This document shows, piece after piece, positions 8,573 to 16,789 of a stretch of DNA of 39,221 nucleotides (the stretch's first letter is position 1; each line of letters opens with the position of its first letter). The notes below the pieces were generated by a model. That model had not been told where the DNA came from and did no database searches. It saw only the letters and a list, made by a program, of their open reading frames with translations. The stretch covers positions 1 to 39,221 of the forward strand of contig PBIQ01000033.1 of NCBI GenBank assembly GCA_002720485.1. The letters are read 5' to 3'. A program made the position numbers and the translations under genes. The DNA comes from Acidimicrobiaceae bacterium (lineage in GTDB: Bacteria; Actinomycetota; Acidimicrobiia; Acidimicrobiales; UBA8592).

Positions 8573-9820
8573 ATGGAACGATTTAGTTGTGAAGTAGTTG
8601 CTGTTGGAACCGAACTATTACTGGGACAAATAGTTGATACGAATTCCTCTTGGATCGGAGAGCAACTTGCGTTGAACGGCGTGGATAGCTACTACCAGAC
8701 AAAAGTTGGAGATAACCCTGAGCGCATCAAACGTGTATTAGAGCTGGCTTTAGACCGCTCAGATTTTGTAATTGTCTGTGGGGGCCTAGGCCCAACTCAA
8801 GACGATTTGACACGTGATGTCATAGCTGAGGTAATGGGGGTTGAACTAGTCACAGATGATGGACTTGTCGAAAGAATTTCAGCGATTTTTGGGAACAGGG
8901 GGCGTGAAATGCCGCTCAATAATCTGAGGCAAGCTCAAGTTCCCATAGGAGCTGAGACATTATCTGTAATGCCCGGAACTGCCCCAGGGCTGAAAGCGCA
9001 AGTTAAGGGAAAGACGCTTTACGCTGTTCCCGGAGTTCCATGGGAAATGAAGCAAATGGTGCTTGAAGAAATTTTGCCTGATATACGAACAAAAGCAGGT
9101 ATCAGCAGCATTATCGGCTCAAAAACCCTAAGGACTTGGGGTGACTCGGAGTCAGGACTGGCAGAAAAACTGGGTAACGAAATTGAGAGATTAGACCGAG
9201 TGGGTGGTGCAACTATTGCATTCTTAGCAAGTGGGATCGAAGGTCTTAAGGTGCGCCTCACGGTGAAAGGTGATACAGAATCGGAAGTCGAAGAAGCCTT
9301 AAATGCCGAATCAGAAATTGTTGCCTCAATACTTGGAAATGAAGTTATTTTCTCTTATGACGATCAAACAATCGAAGAAGTAATTTTGGATCTTTGTAGG
9401 GAAAAAGGTCTTACCTTGGGAATAGCTGAATCTTTGACAGGCGGGCTGATCGGAAGCCGATTAACATCAGTTCCCGGAGCTAGTGAAATCTTTAAAGGCT
9501 CGATTGTCGCCTATTCCTCAGATGTAAAAAATTCCATTTTAGAGGTCCCTGATATTCCCAGCGTCTCACAGGAGGCGGCGGAGGCCATGGCGACGGGTGC
9601 TTGCAAGGCCTTAAATGCTGATGTCGGTTTGGCCGTTACGGGCGAAGCTGGCCCCGAAGCAATGGAAGAAGAGGTTGGAAGGGTTTGGATGGCTACTTCT
9701 GTAGGGGGGATTGTCCAATCATCTACTGTTAAATGGCCCTTTGACAGAGAACGAATAAGACAATTCACCACAATAACTATTCTTAATGCACTTCGACTTC
9801 GATTGAGGAATGAAATTTAA
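8573..9820 (+). CDS. cinA: CinA family nicotinamide-nucleotide amidohydrolase / competence-damage inducible protein
   Basis: A 415-residue, two-domain protein. The N-terminal MoaB/Mog-like domain (about 1-170) begins VVAVGTELLLGQIVDTNS and contains GGLGPTQDDLTRD. The C-terminal PncC-type domain (about 255-415) contains GIAESLTGGLIGSRLTSVPG and AVTGEAGP, and in characterised homologues deamidates NMN to recycle pyridine nucleotides. The start ATG follows TAAAGT-N6, a leaderless-type arrangement, although CGGGA could act as a weak ribosome site. cinA sits next to recA in many bacteria; here two minus-strand genes intervene. The stop overlaps the stop of the convergent hydrolase gene by 4 bp. 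Confidence 0.92.
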   Translation: MERFSCEVVAVGTELLLGQIVDTNSSWIGEQLALNGVDSYYQTKVGDNPERIKRVLELALDRSDFVIVCGGLGPTQDDLTRDVIAEVMGVELVTDDGLVERISAIFGNRGREMPLNNLRQAQVPIGAETLSVMPGTAPGLKAQVKGKTLYAVPGVPWEMKQMVLEEILPDIRTKAGISSIIGSKTLRTWGDSESGLAEKLGNEIERLDRVGGATIAFLASGIEGLKVRLTVKGDTESEVEEALNAESEIVASILGNEVIFSYDDQTIEEVILDLCREKGLTLGIAESLTGGLIGSRLTSVPGASEIFKGSIVAYSSDVKNSILEVPDIPSVSQEAAEAMATGACKALNADVGLAVTGEAGPEAMEEEVGRVWMATSVGGIVQSSTVKWPFDRERIRQFTTITILNALRLRLRNEI

Positions 9821-10572
9821 CGCGTTTGTGCGTAGACAAAGGCTAAAAGTTGCTCGGTTAATTCATCTTTGTGCTCAGCGAATAGATTCGTTCCATGCTG
9901 ACTCCCTGCCATTTCTAGGTACCTTGTTGTCGAAGCAGCGGTTATCAAACTATTCGCGTATCCATTAAATGGCGGGTCGTTTTCAGCAACAATTAGAAGA
10001 AGCGGGGTTTTCATTGTTGAGGCTGCTTCGAGTGCATCTATACGCCCATAGGATACTGACGGAGATAGTGCAGCAACTGCAGCGACGTTGTATTCGCCAG
10101 CGACGGTAATTGCGGCGGTGCCACCCATTGATGCTCCAACGATGACAACTTTCCTAACATTTTCGACAAACAGCATGTAACGAACCGCTGCTTCTAAATC
10201 GCGGTCCATACGCTTATCTTTTGTCCCAGTTGAATCTCCATATCCTCTGAAATCAAACGTAAGGACCACATAGCCGGAGTCACTTGCTACTGTTGCGAAC
10301 TCAGCCCACGAGGACTGACCTCTCCCACGCATATGTGCAAGGACAATTCCTATATCGCCTTGACCGTAGACTAGCCCTGAAATCTCCTCGCCGTCCCGAG
10401 TGGTAAATCTCGCCTGTTTTGTTGCAGCCGGGCCTGTAATTGTTTCGGATGTTTCTTCCAAATTCTGAGTACTCTGCGAAGGAGATACTGAGCTTCCACT
10501 AGCGCATGCTTGGATGGGAAGCGCAAGTAGGAGAATGAAAATGCAAAAGGATTTGAAGTGTCTTGAGAGCAC
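9817..10572 (-). CDS. Alpha/beta hydrolase, probable lipoprotein
   Basis: The N-terminus is a lipoprotein-like signal: a short basic start, a hydrophobic core (about residues 9-20) and IQAC with Cys23 as the likely lipidated residue. A Ser/Thr-rich linker and an alpha/beta hydrolase fold follow. The catalytic triad is readable: Ser148 in VGASMGG, Asp199 in AENDP and His226 in GSQHG, with the oxyanion-region sequence DFRGYGDSTG at about 107-116. It resembles dienelactone hydrolase/prolyl-oligopeptidase-like esterases; the substrate is unknown. The GTG start at 10572 shares one base with the msrB TAG stop (TAGTG), so translation is probably coupled. Its stop overlaps that of cinA. The gene interrupts the usual cinA-recA neighbourhood. 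Confidence 0.75.
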   Translation of the reverse strand: MLSRHFKSFCIFILLLALPIQACASGSSVSPSQSTQNLEETSETITGPAATKQARFTTRDGEEISGLVYGQGDIGIVLAHMRGRGQSSWAEFATVASDSGYVVLTFDFRGYGDSTGTKDKRMDRDLEAAVRYMLFVENVRKVVIVGASMGGTAAITVAGEYNVAAVAALSPSVSYGRIDALEAASTMKTPLLLIVAENDPPFNGYANSLITAASTTRYLEMAGSQHGTNLFAEHKDELTEQLLAFVYAQTR

Positions 10573-10976
10573 TAATCAGTATCTACTTTTGGTTGGAGTC
10601 TAAGTGAAGCTGAGTTCATGCAGAAACGCTCACCAGTAGGTGGGGGACCATCGCTGAAGATATGACCTAGATGCGCCCCGCATGCGTTGCAGAGGGCTTC
10701 TGTTCGGACCATGCCGTAAGAACGATCTTCTACTCTTCGTACCTTGTTAGACTCGGTTGACTCGTAGAAACTTGGCCAACCGGTTCCAGAGTCGTACTTG
10801 GTTTCACTTGAAAAAAGCTCTATATCGCAGACAACACAATGGTAAACACCTTCTTCTTTAGTATCCCAGTAGCACCCACTAAAGGCCGGTTCAGTTCCAG
10901 CTTCTTGAGTGACGTAGTACTGGTCGGCACTTAGGCGTTTCCTAAGTTCATCATTTGACTCATTGGGGGTATCCAT
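10572..10976 (-). CDS. msrB: Peptide-methionine (R)-S-oxide reductase
   Basis: MsrB reduces the R-epimer of methionine sulfoxide in proteins, repairing oxidative damage. The 134 residues form a single SelR domain. Zinc cysteines are Cys47/Cys50 (CVVC) and Cys96/Cys99 (CNAC); the catalytic Cys119 is in RFCMNSASL. GTGWPSF and GHIFSDGPPPTG are also diagnostic. The ATG has GGAGAG just upstream on the minus strand. It forms a two-gene unit with the downstream hydrolase. The region between msrB and the divergent recA is shared and contains one LexA box 79 bp upstream of this start, so an SOS effect on msrB is possible but unproven. Confidence 0.93.
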   Translation of the reverse strand: MDTPNESNDELRKRLSADQYYVTQEAGTEPAFSGCYWDTKEEGVYHCVVCDIELFSSETKYDSGTGWPSFYESTESNKVRRVEDRSYGMVRTEALCNACGAHLGHIFSDGPPPTGERFCMNSASLRLQPKVDTD

Positions 10977-11054
10977 GTGCTCTCCGTTCTCTTTTTAGAC
11001 TAGTCCCCATTTGTTTTTAGTTCATTTATAGCTGATTTTGCTTAAATACTTGAC

Positions 11055-11068
11055 CGAACAAATGTTCG
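11055..11068. promoter_or_regulatory. LexA box (SOS operator) upstream of recA
   Basis: CGAACAAATGTTCG is a match to the Gram-positive/actinobacterial LexA operator CGAAC-N4-GTTCG, with perfect outer palindrome arms. It lies 107 bp upstream of the recA ATG and 79 bp upstream of the msrB ATG. The same operator type occurs four times between lexA and the LysM gene in this window, which supports the call. Confidence 0.9.
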
Positions 11069-11096
11069 TAGTTACACTAATGTTATTCATAATGAA

Positions 11097-11134
11097 CAAT
11101 GTCATACCGATGATTTATGGTGGGTATGACATTG
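11097..11134 (+). other. 12-bp perfect inverted repeat in the recA leader
   Basis: CAATGTCATACC at 11097-11108 is exactly complementary to GGTATGACATTG at 11123-11134, with a 14-nt spacer. It lies between the LexA box and the recA ribosome site (GAGG at about 11168). If transcription starts near the LexA box, the mRNA would carry this hairpin. A T-rich stretch (TTTCTTTT) follows 12 nt after the second arm, not immediately, so a classical terminator is unlikely. Confidence 0.55.
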
Positions 11135-11175
11135 ATTAGGAAGTTTCTTTTAACCCCACTAGATACGAGGTAAGC

Positions 11176-12213
11176 ATGGAATCAGATAAAGCGCTTGACA
11201 TGGCTTTGAGCCAGATTGAAAAACAATTCGGTGAAGGTGCCGTAATGAAAATGGGTGAAAAAACTACAATGCAAATTGAGTCGGTACCCACGGGAGCTTT
11301 AGCTCTTGATTTGGCTCTCGGCGTCGGTGGGTTACCACGAGGTCGGATAACAGAAATCTATGGGCCGGAATCCTCAGGAAAGTCTACTCTTGCAACGCAC
11401 GTAGTGGCCGAGGCTCAACGTAATGGAGGGATATGCGCATACATCGATGCAGAGCACGCAATGGATCCTGTATATGCAAGAGCCATCGGTGTTGATGTGG
11501 ATGAGCTATTAATCTCACAGCCTGACAATGGTGAACAAGCACTTGAAATTGTCGATACTCTCGTTCGTTCAGGCGCCATTGATGTCATAGTTATCGATTC
11601 AGTTGCAGCTCTCACTCCACGGGTTGAATTAGAAGGAGAAATGGGCCAAAGCCATGTGGGTTTGCAAGCCCGTCTTATGTCACAAGCTCTTCGAAAACTA
11701 ACAAGTAACTTAAATAAAACGAAGACTATTTGTATATTCATCAATCAACTCCGTGAAAAAATAGGAGTCATGTTTGGTTCTCCTGAGACGACGCCAGGAG
11801 GACGCGCTCTTAAATTCTATTCTTCTGTTCGTTTGGATATTCGGCGGATAGAGTCCCTCAAGTCTGGAGTCGAAGTGGTAGGGAACCGAACCAGAGTGAA
11901 GGTCGTTAAGAATAAATGCGCTCCACCATTCCGACAAGCAGAATTTGACATCATGTATGGGAAAGGTATCAGTCGTGAGGGCTCACTCCTTGATACTGGT
12001 GTTGATATGGACATAGTGAAAAAATCTGGAGCTTGGTATACCTATGAAGGTGAACAGCTCGGTCAAGGAAGAGAAAAAGCAAAAATTTTCCTGAGTGAAA
12101 ACCCTGAAATTATGATGGAAATTCAAAATCGAATTTGGGAAACTGTCCATCCAGATGCTGAGGAAGATCAATTTACAGAAGCCGATGATCAACCAATTTC
12201 AATTGAAGATTAG
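11176..12213 (+). CDS. recA: Recombinase RecA
   Basis: RecA forms filaments on single-stranded DNA, drives strand exchange and triggers LexA self-cleavage. The 345-residue length is normal. Visible are Walker [10 protein letters not shown] (about 64-72), the Walker B region [10 protein letters not shown], the L1-region sequence [14 protein letters not shown] and the L2 region [30 protein letters not shown]. The C-terminus is acidic ([17 protein letters not shown]). The ATG at 11176 is preceded by GAGG 5 nt upstream. Regulation by LexA is supported by the operator at 11055. No recX follows; the next gene is miaB, 54 nt downstream. No intein is present. Confidence 0.98.
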   Translation: MESDKALDMALSQIEKQFGEGAVMKMGEKTTMQIESVPTGALALDLALGVGGLPRGRITEIYGPESSGKSTLATHVVAEAQRNGGICAYIDAEHAMDPVYARAIGVDVDELLISQPDNGEQALEIVDTLVRSGAIDVIVIDSVAALTPRVELEGEMGQSHVGLQARLMSQALRKLTSNLNKTKTICIFINQLREKIGVMFGSPETTPGGRALKFYSSVRLDIRRIESLKSGVEVVGNRTRVKVVKNKCAPPFRQAEFDIMYGKGISREGSLLDTGVDMDIVKKSGAWYTYEGEQLGQGREKAKIFLSENPEIMMEIQNRIWETVHPDAEEDQFTEADDQPISIED

Positions 12214-12255
12214 TCAATGAATGTAAATATTGGTGCTAGGTGAAATGATTGCCTC

Positions 12256-12261
12256 TACCCT
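12256..12261 (+). promoter_or_regulatory. Putative -10 box (TACCCT) for leaderless miaB mRNA
   Basis: TACCCT fits TANNNT and ends 6 nt before the miaB GTG. There is no spaced ribosome site in front of this GTG (AAGG directly abuts it), which favours a leaderless transcript over read-through initiation. Confidence 0.4.
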
Positions 12262-12267
12262 ATAAGG

Positions 12268-13731
12268 GTGAACGATCAGTACATAATCCAGACCTTTGGG
12301 TGTCAGATGAACGAACATGACTCCGAACGCATATCTGGAATTCTCGAAAGCTCCGGTTTAAAAAGAACGGAACAGGTAACAGATGCTGACGTCATTGTAT
12401 TGAATACCTGTTGCATTCGAGAAAACGCTGATAATAAGTTCTATGGCCACTTAGGGAATTTAAAGCAACTAAAGGAAAAAAATCCAGACTTAAAGATTCT
12501 TGTTGGTGGTTGTCTAGCGCAAAAAGATCAGGAATTAATTCGTGATAGGGCTAAGCACGTGGATGTTGTTTTTGGTACACATAACCTAAACCGTGTAGCG
12601 GATCTTCTAAATTTGAGTAGAAGCGAAGGCCCGATTGTCGAAATTGTCAATCAGGAGGATGTAGGCGGAGAAGTTTCCTTCGATTCTGCCTTTCCAGTTC
12701 GCCGAGAGTTGCAGCATGCTGCTTGGATGACTATCCAAAGCGGATGCGATAATTCGTGCGCTTTTTGTATCGTCCCACAAGTGCGTGGAGCTGAGATTAG
12801 TCGGCCTTTTGGAGACCTTGTTGAAGAAGCCAAACGCGTCATATCTGAAGGAGTAATTGAAATAACTCTTTTAGGGCAGAATGTAAACAGCTATGGTAGG
12901 GATCTGACAACTCAACTTCGGACTTCGATCCCAGACTCGAAAGATAGCTATCTTGCAGGAGGACGCTGGGCCCAAGATGTAAAGCGACGCCCTCGTACTC
13001 TATTCCCTGACCTACTTCGAGAAATTGGGTCGATAGATGGTGTGCAACGTATACGATTTACGAGCCCCCATCCGAAAGACCTTCGTCGTGAAGTTATCGA
13101 AGCAATGGCAAGTACAGATGCAGTTTGTGAGCATTTACATTTCCCTTTGCAATCTGGGAGTGACCGAATCCTTGCAGCAATGCATAGGGGATACAACAGG
13201 GCAAAATACTTGGAAAGATTAAATGAAGCCCGACAACTTATTCCAGACCTTGCAGTAACTACTGACATTATTGTCGGCTTCCCTGGAGAAACGGAAGAGG
13301 ACTTTGAAGAAACACTTTCTTTAGCTGCCGAAGCTGAATTTGATGGAGCGTATACGTTCATTTTCTCTCCCAGGCCAGGAACAGAAGCTGCGGACATGGT
13401 AGATAGTTTTTGTGATCCGGAAATCGTAACTCAGCGGTATGAACGGTTACGAGCAGTCATACTGCGATCTGGACTTCGGAAGCATGAAAGTCGTATAGGC
13501 AAAAGAGAAGAAGTTATTGTTGAAGGACCGAGTAAAAAAGATTCCAACGTTACGACAGGAAGAACTAGACAAAATAAGTTAGTCCATTTCATTTCTCCTA
13601 AAAAACTTCCTACCGGTTCGGTAGCAATTGTTGAAATTGCTGCTGCATCGCCTCATTATCTACATGGGAACTTTGATGAGGTAATTACTATGCCGGCTCG
13701 TAAAACCCGAATACCCGTGGTAGCCGTGTGA
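12268..13731 (+). CDS. miaB: tRNA-2-methylthio-N6-dimethylallyladenosine synthase
   Basis: MiaB is the radical-SAM methylthiotransferase that acts on i6A37 of tRNAs reading UNN codons, after MiaA has added the isoprenoid. The 487 residues contain the three auxiliary-cluster cysteines (Cys12 in FGCQMNEHDSE, the NTCCIRE region, GGCLAQKD), the radical-SAM triad Cys160-Cys164-Cys167 in CDNSCAFC, and a C-terminal TRAM domain. GCQMNEHDSE distinguishes it from RimO. The start is GTG at 12268. The stop overlaps the miaA GTG by 4 bp (GTGA), so substrate-making and substrate-using enzymes are translationally coupled. An insertion around residues 205-245 between the SAM core strands may be lineage specific. 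Confidence 0.95.
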   Translation: MNDQYIIQTFGCQMNEHDSERISGILESSGLKRTEQVTDADVIVLNTCCIRENADNKFYGHLGNLKQLKEKNPDLKILVGGCLAQKDQELIRDRAKHVDVVFGTHNLNRVADLLNLSRSEGPIVEIVNQEDVGGEVSFDSAFPVRRELQHAAWMTIQSGCDNSCAFCIVPQVRGAEISRPFGDLVEEAKRVISEGVIEITLLGQNVNSYGRDLTTQLRTSIPDSKDSYLAGGRWAQDVKRRPRTLFPDLLREIGSIDGVQRIRFTSPHPKDLRREVIEAMASTDAVCEHLHFPLQSGSDRILAAMHRGYNRAKYLERLNEARQLIPDLAVTTDIIVGFPGETEEDFEETLSLAAEAEFDGAYTFIFSPRPGTEAADMVDSFCDPEIVTQRYERLRAVILRSGLRKHESRIGKREEVIVEGPSKKDSNVTTGRTRQNKLVHFISPKKLPTGSVAIVEIAAASPHYLHGNFDEVITMPARKTRIPVVAV

Positions 13732-14657
13732 ACCCTGTTTCTGACTCTCCGGTTCTTTCGATAGTCGGAACAACGGCATCAGGAAAATCTTCAATAGCTA
13801 TGGCATTAGCTCGAGAAATTCCCAACGTTGAGATCGTTTCCATTGATTCCATGCAGGTCTATCGCGGAATGGACATTGGTACTGCAAAACCATCCGTCCA
13901 AGATCAAATAGAAGTAGCCCACCATATGATAGATCTCGTAGATCCAAGTATTGAATACTCTCTAAGTGAATTCCAGCGCGAAGCAATAAACGCAATCGAA
14001 GAAATTGAAGGCCGAGGAGCAGTTCCCCTTCTTGTGGGAGGAACAGGACTACATCTCCGAGCTGTCATAGATAATTTTGAAATTCCAAAACAGTATCCAA
14101 CAGTCGGTAAGGAGCTAAGCGGCGAAGTAGATACCACAAAGCTACACAAACTCTTAACTCAACTTGACCCAGTTGCAGCAGATCGTATGGAAAATACAAA
14201 CCGGCGAAGGGTCCTCCGTGCATTAGAGGTAACTCTCGGAAGTGGAAGGCCATTTTCGAGCTATGGGCCGGGGATGCAAAAATACGGACCTACTAGATTT
14301 CGCATGGCAGCCCCAAAGTGGGAGAGGGAAGAGGTTAACCGGCGTATTGACGAACGTTTCAAAAAGCAGATGGAAATGGGATTTCTCGAAGAGGTTCGCG
14401 AATTAAACAGGAACTCTGAAGGGTTGTCTCGTACAGCACGACAGGCGTTAGGGTACCGTCAATTTCTAGACCACCTAGATGGAGTCTTCAGCCTCGATGA
14501 AGCTATCGATGTTGCGAAGCGACAGACGAGAAAATTTGCTCGGAGGCAAGAACGCTGGTTTATGAGAGACCCACGTATCCAATGGTTTGATATTGAGAGA
14601 AATCCGCTAGAGATGCTCCCTGTTCTTATGAAAGAATGGCGACATGCAACTAGTTAA
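13728..14657 (+). CDS. miaA: tRNA dimethylallyltransferase
   Basis: MiaA transfers dimethylallyl from DMAPP to A37 of tRNA, producing the substrate for MiaB encoded immediately upstream. The 309 residues start with a P-loop, GTTASGKSS (about 14-22), followed by the signature SIDSMQVYRGMDIGTAKP, then HHMIDLVDP and LVGGTGLHLRA. RTARQALGYRQF and KRQTRKFARRQERWF near the end are also family hallmarks. Translation begins at a GTG overlapping the miaB stop. The 3' end overlaps dapF by 14 bp, making miaB-miaA-dapF-hflX a compact transcription unit. Confidence 0.96.
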   Translation: MNPVSDSPVLSIVGTTASGKSSIAMALAREIPNVEIVSIDSMQVYRGMDIGTAKPSVQDQIEVAHHMIDLVDPSIEYSLSEFQREAINAIEEIEGRGAVPLLVGGTGLHLRAVIDNFEIPKQYPTVGKELSGEVDTTKLHKLLTQLDPVAADRMENTNRRRVLRALEVTLGSGRPFSSYGPGMQKYGPTRFRMAAPKWEREEVNRRIDERFKKQMEMGFLEEVRELNRNSEGLSRTARQALGYRQFLDHLDGVFSLDEAIDVAKRQTRKFARRQERWFMRDPRIQWFDIERNPLEMLPVLMKEWRHATS

Positions 14658-15447
14658 GTACGAAGGACTCGGAAATAAGTTTCTTGTAACCATAGCGGAT
14701 ACTGTTCCTGAAGAAAGCAGTGAGCTGGCACTTAAGTTCTGTGATCCCGAAAACGGCTTCGATGCAGATGGGTTAATCTTTGGGACTCCTCCCACTTCGA
14801 GTGGCATAGATATCCACATGACGTTGTTTAACGCTGATGGAAGTTCTGCAGAAATATCAGGTAATGGGATTAGGTGCTTAGCTCAAGAGATCTTTTCAAA
14901 AACAGAAGAAACATCATTGCAGATTTTGACAGGTTCGGGAGTCCGTAACGTTAATCTCGATAATCTCAACGGGGAAGTGGCAAAAATTAGTGTTGATATG
15001 GGGGCAGTACGCGATGGTCCTGATTTACCTTTATTGGATTTCTTGAATCATGACTCTATTGAAATTATTCAAGCGGCTACAGCTGATATAGGAAATCCCC
15101 ACGTTGTGATAGAGGTAGAAACTCTGGAAGGCGTAGATGTAGCTGGAGCAGGAACCCATATCGAATCCCTCTGGCAACCAGTGGGAATTAATGTTCATTT
15201 TCTTAAAGCTGAGAGTAGAACAGCATTCTCAATGCTGACTTGGGAACGTGGTGCGGGTGTAACTGCAGCCTGTGGAACCGGAGCATCGGCTTGTGCGTAT
15301 GTCGCAAATGGCTGGGGCCTGATTGAAGAATCATCGGAAGCGTTGATGGCAGGGGGAGTTGCGCAGGTTCAATTAGCAAACGGAAAAGTTTTGTTAACCG
15401 GAGAGTCAATTCGAGTTACAGAATTTGAGGTTCCTGATCATGGGTGA
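14644..15447 (+). CDS. dapF: Diaminopimelate epimerase
   Basis: DapF converts LL-DAP to meso-DAP for lysine and peptidoglycan, using two cysteines as acid/base pair without cofactor. Both are present: Cys78 in SGNGIRCLA and Cys210 in TAACGTGASAC. The 267-residue length is typical. One oddity is residue 12: the near-invariant GNDF near the N-terminus reads GNKF here, while the substrate-binding Asn11 is kept. The ATG lies inside the end of miaA (14-bp overlap), and an AGAATGG stretch upstream gives at best a weak ribosome site. The gene overlaps the start region of hflX by 8 bp. Confidence 0.93.
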   Translation: MQLVKYEGLGNKFLVTIADTVPEESSELALKFCDPENGFDADGLIFGTPPTSSGIDIHMTLFNADGSSAEISGNGIRCLAQEIFSKTEETSLQILTGSGVRNVNLDNLNGEVAKISVDMGAVRDGPDLPLLDFLNHDSIEIIQAATADIGNPHVVIEVETLEGVDVAGAGTHIESLWQPVGINVHFLKAESRTAFSMLTWERGAGVTAACGTGASACAYVANGWGLIEESSEALMAGGVAQVQLANGKVLLTGESIRVTEFEVPDHG

Positions 15448-16789
15448 TGACACAACAGGAGTCAGAGATGAAACGCATCGTGGAGGTTTTGGCGACCTTG
15501 GAGGTGAAGAGCGAGGCCTTATCGATAGGTCATTTAGGGAGCGAATAATTGCGGTGGGTTTCGTGGAGGAAGGAAAAAATGAAGCATCAGTCAAGCTTGA
15601 GCTAGAAGAACTTTGCCGACTTATAGACACAGCCGGTGCTGATGTTGTGGAGATTGTGATTCAGAGAAGGTCTTCCCCTGATCCAGCGACTTATATAGGG
15701 AGAGGTAAAGCTAGAGAAATATATGATATGGCAGAGTCTCTGGATATCGACACGGTGGTTTTTAACGATGAGTTGACACCAGGGCAACAGTTCAACCTTG
15801 AGAAGATTTTCCACCGTTCCGCATTGGATCGAACAGCGGTGATACTTGATATTTTTGCCCAGAATGCCAGCACTCCTGAAGGAAAAGCACAAGTGGAGTT
15901 AGCGCAGTTACAGTACCGGCTTCCTCGGCTTAAGGGTCAAGGCCGCAACTATAGCCAGCAGGCAGGCGGGATAGGGACACGTGGCCCAGGCGAAACTAAA
16001 CTTGAGGTAGACCGCCGTCGTCTGGTGCGCAGAGTACATAAATTGCAGCGCCAACTAAGGGCAGTTGGTTCGCACAGGAGAAATCAATCAAAAAGACGGC
16101 GACATTCCTACAATCAGTCAGTTACGATAGTGGGCTATACCAATGCTGGAAAATCCACTCTCCTGAATCTTCTAGCAGATTCAGATTCGGTTGTAGCAGA
16201 TCGGCTATTCGCAACTTTGGATCCGTTGACACGTCGTATTCAGCTTCCGGGCGGAGAGTCAATATTTGTTACCGACACTGTGGGGTTTGTTCAAAAGCTC
16301 CCACACCAATTGGTTGAGGCCTTTAAAACTACTTTGGATGTAGTGATTGAAGCCGATCTTCTTCTACATATTGTTGACTGCAGTCATGCTTCACCTGAAA
16401 CCCAAATAAAAGCGGTTCGAAGTGTCCTCGAAGAAATTGGTGCAGGTGACGTACCAGAAGTTCTTGTTTTTAATAAGGCAGATAGATCTGATCCTTCTGA
16501 ATTGCTTATGCTTTACCCTGATTCAGTTGCGATCTCTTCTTACACTGGAGCAGGAATAGACAAGCTCCTTTCAGCGGTGGCTGATCAGCTCCGAGTAGTT
16601 TGGGATGTAGTTGAATTGGCGATTCCATTTGATAGGGGAGAAGTTCTAGCTCAGGTGCATCGAGAAGGGCAGGTGCTCACTGAGAGTGTGACAGAGGATG
16701 GAATGTTGATTCAGGCCAGACTTGACTCATCATCTAGATCCCGTCTTGCTCCATTTTTAGTCTTAGAAAGGGGAAGTGATGAGATTTGA
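15440..16789 (+). CDS. hflX: Ribosome-associated GTPase HflX
   Basis: HflX is a GTPase that binds the 50S subunit and splits stalled ribosomes during stress. The N-terminal HflX domain contains TYIGRGKAREI and VFNDELTPGQQFNLE. A coiled-coil/basic stretch follows (about 185-222, with GGIGTRGPGETKLEVDRR), then the G domain: G1 GYTNAGKST at about 232-240, G3 DTVGFVQKLP, G4 NKAD. I chose ATG 15440 (449 residues) because GAGG lies 9 nt upstream; an in-frame TTG at 15425 has no such site. The start overlaps the dapF end by 8 bp, as part of the miaB-miaA-dapF-hflX unit. Confidence 0.94.
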   Translation: MGDDTTGVRDETHRGGFGDLGGEERGLIDRSFRERIIAVGFVEEGKNEASVKLELEELCRLIDTAGADVVEIVIQRRSSPDPATYIGRGKAREIYDMAESLDIDTVVFNDELTPGQQFNLEKIFHRSALDRTAVILDIFAQNASTPEGKAQVELAQLQYRLPRLKGQGRNYSQQAGGIGTRGPGETKLEVDRRRLVRRVHKLQRQLRAVGSHRRNQSKRRRHSYNQSVTIVGYTNAGKSTLLNLLADSDSVVADRLFATLDPLTRRIQLPGGESIFVTDTVGFVQKLPHQLVEAFKTTLDVVIEADLLLHIVDCSHASPETQIKAVRSVLEEIGAGDVPEVLVFNKADRSDPSELLMLYPDSVAISSYTGAGIDKLLSAVADQLRVVWDVVELAIPFDRGEVLAQVHREGQVLTESVTEDGMLIQARLDSSSRSRLAPFLVLERGSDEI

